Assembly (NCBI GenBank): GCA_028823415.1
Contig: JAPKBL010000021.1
Span: 1 to 59,171 of the forward strand
Length of the DNA stretch: 59,171 nt
Reading direction: 5' to 3'
Origin: Mariniblastus sp.
Lineage (GTDB): Bacteria; Planctomycetota; Planctomycetia; Pirellulales; Pirellulaceae
The translations under genes were made by a program, and so were the position numbers. Positions 28,256 through 36,289 of the stretch are shown here, in pieces. The notes beneath the pieces are model-generated. The model was not told where the DNA came from. It did not search any database and worked only from the letters and a program-made list of their open reading frames with translations. Within the stretch, counting starts at the first letter, position 1. Every line of letters starts with the position of its first letter.

Positions 28256-29433
28256 GTGAATTCTCTCAAAACGAATTTTCCCCCACTGAGATCAATAAAC
28301 AGGTATTGCGTCAGAGAGCCTATAACCAAAGATGGGCGGAGTTGCCTGAGGGAACCATTCCTTTGACTGCGGCTGACCCAGATTTCCCGATTCCCGAACC
28401 AATTCGAGAATCATTGGTAGAATACCTTCGGGCCGGCTATCTTTCCTATGGGCCTCCTGCTGGACTGCCTGAGTTTCGCGAGGCTGCAGCGATTCGCTTT
28501 CGTCACCGAGACGGCATCGAACTCTCGGCTGACCGAATCGTCGCAATCGATTCCGCCGCTTCTGGAATGGTCGCTTTAGCGAGGGCTTATCTCGATGCTG
28601 ATGACGAGATGTTAATTTTTGACCCTGTGGATTTTTTATTTTCGCACGCCGCGGAAAAGGCGGGAGCAAAAACGACTCGGTTCGCGTTGACCGCCACGGG
28701 GGAAATTGACTGGAATAAATTTGAGAGTTTGATAAGTCCTCGGACTAGGATGATTGGAGTTTGCCAGCCGCACAATCCGCTTGGTCGAGTGTTTACAGAA
28801 CCGGAGTTAAGACGGATTTTGGAACTCGCGCAAAAATATGATCTTTGGATCTTAGCAGATGAAATTTGGTCGGATATTGTCTTCTCACTCGATGGTCATA
28901 TTTCGATGCTGTCGCTCGAAGGTGCAGCCGAGCGGACGCTTCTGTTGCAGGGAACGAGCAAGTCGTTTGGGTTGGCTGGAGCGAGAATCGGTTTTGTCGC
29001 GTTGCCAAACGCACAACACGTTACAGAATTTCTCGAAAAGAGCGGCGCTGCGTACACAAGTTTGGGGGCGTCGACATTATCTCAAGTTGCGGCGATTGCA
29101 GCGTGGAAGCACTGCTCGCGGTGGCTTGATGGTTTTGTCGCCCACCTCCGATCGCAGCGAGATTTCGCCTGCAATCGTATTTCGAAACTCGCGGGTGTGT
29201 CGGTTTCAGTACCGGAGGCGACGTTCGTACTTTTTCCGGATATCTCAAATACGGGATTGAGCGCCGAAGAACTGTCGGAACATTTAAGGCAATATGCCAA
29301 GGTGGCTGTGGTACCTGGGAGCGCGCGTTGGTTTGGTCCCGGAGCGAATGGCCATATTCGACTCTCGTTGGCGACGACTCGGGACATTCTCACCGACGCG
29401 CTGGACCGCATCGAGTCGAATTGGCCGGTCTAA
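28252..29433 (+). CDS. Class I/II PLP-dependent aminotransferase
   Basis: 393 aa, fold-type I PLP enzyme. Seen motifs: AADPDFPIPEPIRESL at the N-terminus, SYGPPAGLPEFREAAA, CQPHNPLGRVF, ADEIWSDIVF, and the PLP lysine in GTSKSFGLAGARIGF; the C-terminal Arg region is NGHIRLSLATT. DEIWSD and the N-terminal DPDFP text lean to the MalY/PatB side, where C-S lyase activity is possible, but aminotransferase is equally likely. It overlaps the monooxygenase by 4 bases, so the two probably act in one pathway on an amino acid or amine. Its stop is 2 bases from the stop of the convergent MFS gene. Confidence 0.88.
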   Translation: MSEFSQNEFSPTEINKQVLRQRAYNQRWAELPEGTIPLTAADPDFPIPEPIRESLVEYLRAGYLSYGPPAGLPEFREAAAIRFRHRDGIELSADRIVAIDSAASGMVALARAYLDADDEMLIFDPVDFLFSHAAEKAGAKTTRFALTATGEIDWNKFESLISPRTRMIGVCQPHNPLGRVFTEPELRRILELAQKYDLWILADEIWSDIVFSLDGHISMLSLEGAAERTLLLQGTSKSFGLAGARIGFVALPNAQHVTEFLEKSGAAYTSLGASTLSQVAAIAAWKHCSRWLDGFVAHLRSQRDFACNRISKLAGVSVSVPEATFVLFPDISNTGLSAEELSEHLRQYAKVAVVPGSARWFGPGANGHIRLSLATTRDILTDALDRIESNWPV

Positions 29434-29435
29434 TC

Positions 29436-30887
29436 TTAACCGTTGGAATTTAATTCTTCATGGGCGTCTCTTGCCCTGAGAATTCGTTTCATTGCGATAC
29501 CGCCAACGATCGTGCCAACGAGTGCGATACCCGCGCAAAACAGGGCAACATTGGCAGGGGTAAATCCAAGTGATTTAAATCCTAAAAAGATGATGGCTCC
29601 GAGTGAAACGAAAGTAAAGGAAAGTGCATTGGCTGTTCCGAAAAACCTACCTCTCTCACCTTCGGGCGCCAAATATTGTAATAATGACTGAAGTGGGACG
29701 AGGTAAAATCCTGCAAAGAAACCGATTAGGAATACGAGACAGGCGAGACCTAAATAGCTGATCGGTAGTAAGCCCATCAAGAAAAATGTGATTGTCATTC
29801 CTGCTGCACCTCCAAGCGAGAAATAGGGGCGAATTTTATCCCTCGACAGGAATCCGGCGAAGCAACTGCCGACTGCGATCGACACTCCAAGAAGTCCAAC
29901 AATGTATGACATCTTTGTGTTGTTAACTCCGAGGGTGGAGCGGAACTCTGGCAGTAGCAATAACGCCAGACTTGCCACCAGATAAAAACCGGACCACGAA
30001 CCCAGAACAACAAGAAGCGTTTTGTCGGCAGTCCTGAACGTTTCACGGTGACTGTTTATTACGTCGAATGATAATTTTCGATCGGGTGAAGCTGGTTTTA
30101 ATTTTGGCAGCCATAAAGTCGCTGTAAATCCAAGTGCTGCGACAACGATGAGGGTTAATCCGACGGGTAACCTACTCGGTGATTTGTCTGGATGTTGTAC
30201 GAAAACTGTCTCTCCATCGGACAGTTCTTGGGTTTTCGTTTCTCCGTCTGCGGAAGCAGTCACACTAATCGCTGATTTTGAAGAAGCGAGTACCGTTGGA
30301 TAGTACATGTCAGCCAGCGGTCCGGCGGCCACGGAACCAAGAATAACGCCGACGTTCGTAAAAGCGAGTATTAAGCCGTTCGCCTGGCTAAGTCTTTTAG
30401 CCGGAACAAGCTCGGGGATAACTCCAAATTTTGCTGGGCCAAAAAATGAACTTTGAATTGCAAAGAGTAATAAAGCAAAAACGGAGATCCAAAAACTTCC
30501 CAATAGTAATCCAAGTGTGGCGGTCAATGCGATTGGGATCTCTGCGGTTTTTACCCACATGATAACTTTGCGTTTACTGTATTTGTCCGCAATTTGACCA
30601 GCGAAACCAGAGAGGAGAATGAACGGAATTGCGAGTACTAGTGCAATGAAACTCTGAGTTCCACTACCTAGTACATTTACCCAAACACCGCCAGCAACAA
30701 CCATGAAAATTAGGAGTTGTTTTAGGATGTTGTCGTTTGCAGCGCCTAGAAAGGAAATTGAGAGTAGAGTGGTGAGCCCCCGATTTAACAGTTTCACCTC
30801 AGCGATTGGTTCACCCGATACCCCGCCTGAGGGTGGCATTGAATTTGTAATTGTCGCATCGGCTGGACTAGATTGCGTGGGCGCCAT
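29436..30887 (-). CDS. MFS transporter, LplT-like
   Basis: 483 aa from ATG 30887; a TTG at 30905 is less likely. About twelve hydrophobic segments with the loop-2 motif GFAGQIADKYSKRKV typical of MFS. LTTLLSISFLGAANDNILKQLLIF and SSFFGPAKFGVIPELVP match the lysophospholipid-transporter (LplT) branch, in which the family flips lysophospholipids inward. Between TM6 and TM7 is a polar insert (about 210-245). The usual LplT partner, an acyltransferase-acyl-ACP synthetase, is not next to it here. The substrate is inferred from family only. Confidence 0.82.
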   Translation of the reverse strand: MAPTQSSPADATITNSMPPSGGVSGEPIAEVKLLNRGLTTLLSISFLGAANDNILKQLLIFMVVAGGVWVNVLGSGTQSFIALVLAIPFILLSGFAGQIADKYSKRKVIMWVKTAEIPIALTATLGLLLGSFWISVFALLLFAIQSSFFGPAKFGVIPELVPAKRLSQANGLILAFTNVGVILGSVAAGPLADMYYPTVLASSKSAISVTASADGETKTQELSDGETVFVQHPDKSPSRLPVGLTLIVVAALGFTATLWLPKLKPASPDRKLSFDVINSHRETFRTADKTLLVVLGSWSGFYLVASLALLLLPEFRSTLGVNNTKMSYIVGLLGVSIAVGSCFAGFLSRDKIRPYFSLGGAAGMTITFFLMGLLPISYLGLACLVFLIGFFAGFYLVPLQSLLQYLAPEGERGRFFGTANALSFTFVSLGAIIFLGFKSLGFTPANVALFCAGIALVGTIVGGIAMKRILRARDAHEELNSNG

Positions 30888-31120
30888 ATGCCTGATTCCA
30901 TTCAATTGACGGGTTGTTTGCTAAGATGAAACTCGACTAAATTTCTATTTAACCGAAGGCCACATGCTTAAGTGCGTTTTTTAAATCTAACGTATGCCAC
31001 GAATTATATTTTAAAAACATACATTCCACCAGAACAACAGTTTCTCGCACCTGCAAAGTGGGGAACCCTTTGCCGGGATGCCCCAATCATAATCGGGAAT
31101 TTCGAGTGTGGTTGGGTAAG

Positions 31121-32731
31121 CTATTTCCAAACATCACGATCAAGCATTCGGTAATTGATCGCTTCGGTAAGGTGATGCACCTGAATTTCGGTTGAGGCGT
31201 CAAGATCGGCGATGGTGCGAGAGAGCCGGAGGACTTTGTCATGGGCGCGCGCGGAGAGACCTAAGTCGTTAACCGTGATTCTGAGGATGTTGAGGCAGTC
31301 GTTGTCCAGTTTGCAAAATTGTCGAATCTGTCTGCTGGACATCTGAGCGTTGTAGTTGAGGTGACCCCCATTAAACCTCTCAAATTGTGCCTTTCGCGCA
31401 TTTTCGACGCCTTCGCGGATTTCGGCGCTGGAGGTTCCTGCCCTGGAGGAGGAAAGTTCCTTGAACTCTGCTGCCGGAACTTCGACGTGGATATCGATTC
31501 GATCAAGTAAAGGCCCGGATATTTTCCCCATGTATTTTTCGACTTGTGGGGGCGTACAGTGGCAGTCGCGACGGGGATCATTTCGATAACCACAAGGACA
31601 GGGGTTGAGCGCGGCAACCATCATGAAATCACACGGAAACGTCGTGGAACGTTGAGCCCTCGAAATGGTGACGACGGAGTCCTCGAGTGGTTGTCTTAAA
31701 ACTTCGAGTGTTCTCCGATTAAACTCCGGGAGCTCATCTAAAAATAACACTCCATTGTGAGCCATGGAAATCTCACCCGGCATTGGCGTACTCCCTCCAC
31801 CGACCAGTCCAGCTTCGCTGATCGTGTGGTGTGGTGATCGAAACGGTCGAGTTGTCAGCAGCGGTTGACCAGGTTTCAGTCGACCGCAAGAGCTATAAAT
31901 TCGTGTTGTCTCAATTGACTCACCGGGGGAGAGTTGCGGAAGGACAGTCGGAATGCGTTTGGCGAGCATCGTCTTGCCCGAACCGGGTGGTCCAAGCATA
32001 AGTAAGTTGTGAGCGCCGGCAGCAGCAACCATGACAGCGCGTTTGGCCATTTCCTGACCGCGAACATCCGAGAAATCTACGGGGTAATTCGTGAAATTTT
32101 CGAATAGGGAATCGATGGGTGAGGAAATGGGCTCTAGTTCCAATTGCCCTGAAAAGAAACCGACAGTCTGCGTTAGGGTGTCTACGGCAATTACCTCGAT
32201 TCCCTCGACCACGGATGCTTCGGTGGCATTTTGTTGAGGGACAACGATTCCACGAAGACCTGCCTGTTTTGCGGCGATCGCCATCGACAGAACGCCTTTG
32301 GCGGGTCGCGTATGTCCCTCGAGCGCCAATTCACCAACGACGGCGTATTGATTCACGATATCCGATTGGAATTGTCCGCTGCCAAGAAGAATTCCGAGGG
32401 AAATGGGGAGATCAAAAGTCGCCGCCTGTTTTGGTAGATCCGCGGGCGCTAAGTTGATGACAATTCGATCCACCGGACGTACGAAGCCTGAATTGACGAT
32501 CGCCCGTTCGCATCGATGTGTACTTTCGCGGACCGCGGCTTCGGGCAATCCGACCAAAATAGTTTTGGGGATAGCACCCGGGGAGACATCGACTTCCACC
32601 TCTACTTCGATCGCGTCAATTCCTCGCAATGAAAAAGTCTTCAATTTCGCGAGCCGTCCGTTTCTGGAAGGTAAGCGTTTTCGACTGGGATCGGACGTTT
32701 GCGATCGATTGGTAGAGGTTGGGTCAGTCAT
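31121..32731 (-). CDS. YifB/ComM-family AAA+ ATPase
   Basis: 536 aa Mg-chelatase-like AAA+ protein. An N-terminal Lon-S16-like domain (SLRGIDAIEVEVEVDVSPG, VGLPEAAVRESTHR) is followed by the ATPase: Walker A GPPGSGKTML near residue 250, Walker B LFLDELPEFNRRTLE, sensor ALNPCPCGY with a zinc-like CPCG-x8-CHC cluster, and a C-terminal YifB domain (LNYNAQMSSRQIRQFC, GLSARAHDKVLRLSRTIADLD). ComM promotes branch migration in natural transformation; other members are uncharacterised. The start overlaps the end of the WYL gene by 8 bases, indicating one operon. The first 28 residues are a polar Ser/Arg-rich extension. Confidence 0.93.
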   Translation of the reverse strand: MTDPTSTNRSQTSDPSRKRLPSRNGRLAKLKTFSLRGIDAIEVEVEVDVSPGAIPKTILVGLPEAAVRESTHRCERAIVNSGFVRPVDRIVINLAPADLPKQAATFDLPISLGILLGSGQFQSDIVNQYAVVGELALEGHTRPAKGVLSMAIAAKQAGLRGIVVPQQNATEASVVEGIEVIAVDTLTQTVGFFSGQLELEPISSPIDSLFENFTNYPVDFSDVRGQEMAKRAVMVAAAGAHNLLMLGPPGSGKTMLAKRIPTVLPQLSPGESIETTRIYSSCGRLKPGQPLLTTRPFRSPHHTISEAGLVGGGSTPMPGEISMAHNGVLFLDELPEFNRRTLEVLRQPLEDSVVTISRAQRSTTFPCDFMMVAALNPCPCGYRNDPRRDCHCTPPQVEKYMGKISGPLLDRIDIHVEVPAAEFKELSSSRAGTSSAEIREGVENARKAQFERFNGGHLNYNAQMSSRQIRQFCKLDNDCLNILRITVNDLGLSARAHDKVLRLSRTIADLDASTEIQVHHLTEAINYRMLDRDVWK

Positions 32732-33740
32732 CGTATTTGCCTGCCATTTCTTTTACGATCTCACCCATCAAACGTCTTGCTGCTTTGGGCGCGATAATTT
32801 CCGCACTGCTCCCCATGCATAATACTCGGGGAATGATTTCGAGGTCATGAACGGCGGGAACCGTAAGTTCTATACTGCCGTCTTTTAATGGTTTGATTTT
32901 CTGTTCAGCATGCAGTGGGTCTTCGGTTACCCAGGCCGCAGCATCGGCGGCAACTTTAATTTTATAATTTGCGACTTTACCTCTTCGCACGAACATCTGC
33001 ATCGTGTTTCCAATAAACTCGTCCACATCAAGGTCGGCAGGTTCTTTAAACCATTCATCCAGGATCGTTGCTTTATGAAAGCGATCCAATTTCCAAGTTC
33101 GAACCCGCGTATTGGGATCTTCGATTTCATTAGCGGCCGCAATGATGTAGAGGCTCGACTGAAACAAGGCGACCGTATAAGGCTCAATTCTTCTCAGTTT
33201 CGGCGCATTGCCTGGTGTCTGATAAGTAATTTCGACGACGCGATGTTCCATTACCCCGCGGTTCAGCGTTTTGATGATCCCATGTTGTTTTTCGTAAGAC
33301 TTTGCTGGAACACCGAGAACACGTAGTGTCTTGCGAAACTTTTCGTAGTGAGTCAGGACGGAGCTAGGAATTTCTTCTTTGACTTTATTCCAAAATGATT
33401 CGATCCCCATCCAGAATGGGGTACCGGCAAGCGGATGCATCAATTGGCGGCCCATCGAAAGTGCAATCAGCTCGGTAGCTGTAAAACTGATCTTGGTCGT
33501 CGATTTTGCCCGCGGCCCAAGCTTCCATATCTTACCACGTCTTGAGTCGTGAACATCCACATCGATTCCAGCCAGCTGAAGCGCTTCGAGGTCGCGGCGG
33601 AGGGTTCGTGTATGCAATGACTTTAAACCTAGCTCCTCGACGATGTCCGCCTGAAGTTCTTGGAGGGTTTTGCCATATCTGACGCGCTCGAGAATTTGCA
33701 AAATCTTATGTTGTCGGATCAGTTGTTCGTTTCGAGCCAT
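32724..33740 (-). CDS. WYL-domain transcriptional regulator
   Basis: 338 aa. N-terminal winged helix-turn-helix (LIRQHKILQILERVRYGKTLQELQ broken by SLHTRTLRRDLEALQLAG), a central WYL domain (VVEITYQTPGNAPKLRRIEPYTVALFQSSLYIIAA), and a C-terminal WCX-like part (VYDLEIIPRVLCMG-type text, here VHDLEIIPRVLCMGSSAEI). WYL proteins often sense DNA damage or nucleic-acid ligands. It is co-transcribed with the ComM-like ATPase, which suggests it controls that gene or shares its condition. ATG 33740 is the natural start before the HTH. Confidence 0.92.
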   Translation of the reverse strand: MARNEQLIRQHKILQILERVRYGKTLQELQADIVEELGLKSLHTRTLRRDLEALQLAGIDVDVHDSRRGKIWKLGPRAKSTTKISFTATELIALSMGRQLMHPLAGTPFWMGIESFWNKVKEEIPSSVLTHYEKFRKTLRVLGVPAKSYEKQHGIIKTLNRGVMEHRVVEITYQTPGNAPKLRRIEPYTVALFQSSLYIIAAANEIEDPNTRVRTWKLDRFHKATILDEWFKEPADLDVDEFIGNTMQMFVRRGKVANYKIKVAADAAAWVTEDPLHAEQKIKPLKDGSIELTVPAVHDLEIIPRVLCMGSSAEIIAPKAARRLMGEIVKEMAGKYDD

Positions 33741-34059
33741 GGTTCTAAATGATCGGTTGTTTCGTGGGGTTATGAATTAAGTTGTATCCAGATTATCCAT
33801 TGGGATTACCCGCTCGCCTAGCACCTCGCCATTGACGCGGTAAATTCGCCGCTATTTTGCCAGCGAAATTTAAAATAGATGAGAATTTGGGCTATCCAGC
33901 GGCTTTTATTGGGGTGACGATGGCCTGATAAAATTTTCAATTAGACGGTTGGCTCACGGTGCGAAAGTGTAATACTTCCGTATGGAACTTCCGATTAGAT
34001 TAATTTCACTCGATTCTCAAAATTTTAATTCGTTGAACCTTGGATAGAGTATTAGTTAA
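33741..34059. other. Divergent promoter region, WYL to queC-like
   Basis: 319 bases. No preQ1 riboswitch pattern and no clear promoter or operator was seen. AT content rises toward the queC-like start. Confidence 0.45.
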
Positions 34060-34869
34060 ATGACAAAAAAACGAAGAGCAGTTGTTTGCTTGAGTGGGGG
34101 AATGGATTCGACCGCTTTGCTAGTTCGATTGCTCGCCGAGGGTCGGAAGGTCTATGGGTTAAGTTTCGATTACGGGCAGAAACACCGGATCGAGTTATCC
34201 CGACTTAAGCAGAATGTAGATTACTTGAGGACCAATGGAATCGAACTTGATTCGCAGATTCTTGATATGTCTAAAATGGGGTCGCTGTTTCACTCGGCGT
34301 TAACGGATGCAAATTGGACGGTGCCAACGGGGCACTATGAGCAAGAGAATATGAAGCAAACGGTTGTTCCCAACCGGAATGCAATATTTTCCTCGATTGC
34401 TTACGGATACGCATTGTCCATTGCGATTGAAGAAGATTCTGAAGTGGATTTCTCATTGGGCGTACACAGTGGCGATCATGCGATCTATCCCGATTGTCGT
34501 CCGGCATTTTACGAGGCAATTTTTAATGCATTTTCGATCGGAAATTGGGAATCGGAAAAAGTGTTTCTCAATCTTCCTTATCTAAATATGGACAAGGCTG
34601 ATATTCTTGAAGACGCGGGGCACGCGATCGAAAAACTAGGGTTGGACTTTGATACTATTTTTCGCAATACATGTACCAGTTATCAGCCCGATAAAGATGG
34701 CAAGTCTCACGGGTTAACCGGATCCGATGTTGAACGGATTTTAGCGTTTCAAAAATACGGCCGGCCTGATCCTGTCGAATATCGAAGCCCGTGGGACGAC
34801 GTGGTTCGACAAGCGGTGCGACTTGAACGGCAATTTAAACAAGATTCAAGCTCTGGTTTCGAACCCTAA
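34060..34869 (+). CDS. queC: QueC-like 7-cyano-7-deazaguanine synthase homologue
   Basis: 269 aa, longer than common QueC (about 220-235). The ATP-pyrophosphatase P-loop is SGGMDS at residues 12-17, followed by SFDYGQKHRIEL, VPNRNAIFSSIAYGYA (about 103-119), HSGDHAIYPDCRPAFYEAI and the C-terminal GRPDPVEY. Normal QueC ends with a zinc site C-x(n)-CGxCxxCxxR. Here C205 (NTCTSY) remains, but residues 216-226 read SHGLTGSDVER: the three other cysteines are gone. The protein has only three cysteines in all (10, 146, 205). It may be active with a different fold-stabilising site, or may do another QueC-like reaction. No other queuosine gene is near. Confidence 0.85.
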   Translation: MTKKRRAVVCLSGGMDSTALLVRLLAEGRKVYGLSFDYGQKHRIELSRLKQNVDYLRTNGIELDSQILDMSKMGSLFHSALTDANWTVPTGHYEQENMKQTVVPNRNAIFSSIAYGYALSIAIEEDSEVDFSLGVHSGDHAIYPDCRPAFYEAIFNAFSIGNWESEKVFLNLPYLNMDKADILEDAGHAIEKLGLDFDTIFRNTCTSYQPDKDGKSHGLTGSDVERILAFQKYGRPDPVEYRSPWDDVVRQAVRLERQFKQDSSSGFEP

Positions 34870-34897
34870 ATCTTGGGAGTGTCGCTGGGGGGAATCC

Positions 34898-35914
34898 CTA
34901 ACGCGAGTACCGTGGTTCCTCAGTGATAACGATGAGGCTAGGCAATTGGGCTTTTAAGGCGGCGACCGATTCGTCGCTAACGTTCGAGTCCCAGGTGGTC
35001 AGCGATTTCAACGTTTTCAGCTTAGCAAGCGGAGTGATGTCGCTGGCAGTTGAGTTGTCTAACTTGAGTGTCTCAAGATTCGAGAGTTTGGTGAGGAGGC
35101 TGAGGTCGTTTAAATTGGTGCCGGAGAGATCCAGGCTCTCGATGCTCAATTCACCGATCGGCCCGAGGCCGGTTGAGAAGTCATTGCCATCGGCAAGTTT
35201 GCATCCGGCAAGCGAGAGTGTTTTCAGATTTGTAAGATTCTCAAGGGGTTTCAAGTCCACCAACTCGGCGTTTGTTACTTTCAGTGTTTCGATTTTTGTA
35301 AGGCCCGCAAGTGGGCTGAGATCCTTCACTTTCGTTTCAGTCAAATAGACTTTGACTAATTCTTTGAAATCCGAAAAGCAGTTAATGTTATCGACGTCGG
35401 TACCATTGAGCAGAAAAATCCTTAGCCCTGTGTTGAGTTCGATTGGGCTCAAGTCAGTAATTGGATTATCGGCTATTTCAATTCGTTGTAATGTTCTGCA
35501 CTGTCCTAGTGGCCCAAGCGAGGTGATTTTGTTGGGGAGGATCCGTACCAATTCGAGTTCAGACAGCTTTGAGAGTGGCTCGATCCCAACGAGGTCTCCC
35601 TCGGGAAGATTTACTGCTTTGATTGCAGATACGTAATCAATCCCGACGACATTCAGCATAAAGCCGCCTTGTTTAGCTTTCATCTCGTCGAGGCTGAGAG
35701 ACTCATTTCGATCACCTCGCTCGATGTGATAAACGACATTTCCACCTAGGTCTTGAACCCACTTTACCGTCCCACGTTGAGCGTTAACTCGCAATGTCAC
35801 CACCCCCATCGCGGCGCAAATCACAAGTAGAACACCGAAAAGAAGTCTTGAGGATTTTTTTTTCGTGGGAGGAGTCACTGCCTCGCTGGCTTGATCAAAT
35901 TTGTTGTCGCTCAT
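34898..35914 (-). CDS. Membrane-anchored leucine-rich repeat protein
   Basis: 338 aa. A polar N-terminus, one TM segment (about 23-42, LLFGVLLVICAAMGVVTL) and then a large exported domain. From about residue 95 to the end there are roughly ten repeats of about 22 residues of the internalin type, seen in LSPLAGLTKIETLKVTNAEL, LKPLENLTNLKTLSLAGCKL, LSLLTKLSNLETLKLDNSTA and ITPLAKLKTLKSLTTWDSNV. Such domains bind proteins or glycans. The ATG at 35914 is preceded by an AGGA site. The partner is unknown. It is convergent with the queC-like gene. Confidence 0.85.
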   Translation of the reverse strand: MSDNKFDQASEAVTPPTKKKSSRLLFGVLLVICAAMGVVTLRVNAQRGTVKWVQDLGGNVVYHIERGDRNESLSLDEMKAKQGGFMLNVVGIDYVSAIKAVNLPEGDLVGIEPLSKLSELELVRILPNKITSLGPLGQCRTLQRIEIADNPITDLSPIELNTGLRIFLLNGTDVDNINCFSDFKELVKVYLTETKVKDLSPLAGLTKIETLKVTNAELVDLKPLENLTNLKTLSLAGCKLADGNDFSTGLGPIGELSIESLDLSGTNLNDLSLLTKLSNLETLKLDNSTASDITPLAKLKTLKSLTTWDSNVSDESVAALKAQLPSLIVITEEPRYSR

Positions 35915-36289
35915 AATAATCCTGAATTCAATTTAGCCAATGAATATTTTCAAATGAGGGCGGCGAGGTTTGGGGCGAAAAGTGTGTCGCCTTTGCTGAG
36001 CGCATTAGTTTAACGAAGCAAATTTAGTTTCGTCGATGGGGTCAAACCGTTTGGTCGCAATGCCTTGGGATCGTAGTTTAGGATTGAGTGATTGATTGCG
36101 AAGGGAGCGGTGCTTGAAATTACGCCAAACCGACCTCGTTCTTTTTACCGTAGTGAAACGCCTTTTTTCACTCAATAATCAAATTTTTGATCAATTAATC
36201 CAGCCATTTCGCTCGAGGGGATAGCGAACGGCATCGCCGCCAAGCTCAGTTTTGTTTGCGGTGTTTAGGGCTGGTTAATTCAAGGGGAT
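35915..36289. other. Intergenic region, nothing recognised
   Basis: 375 bases between two minus-strand genes. No terminator, repeat or gene was seen. Confidence 0.5.

Noticed and set aside
33741..34059. Search for a preQ1 riboswitch before the queC-like gene
   Set aside because: No stem-loop with the expected A-rich tail and pseudoknot partner was visible.
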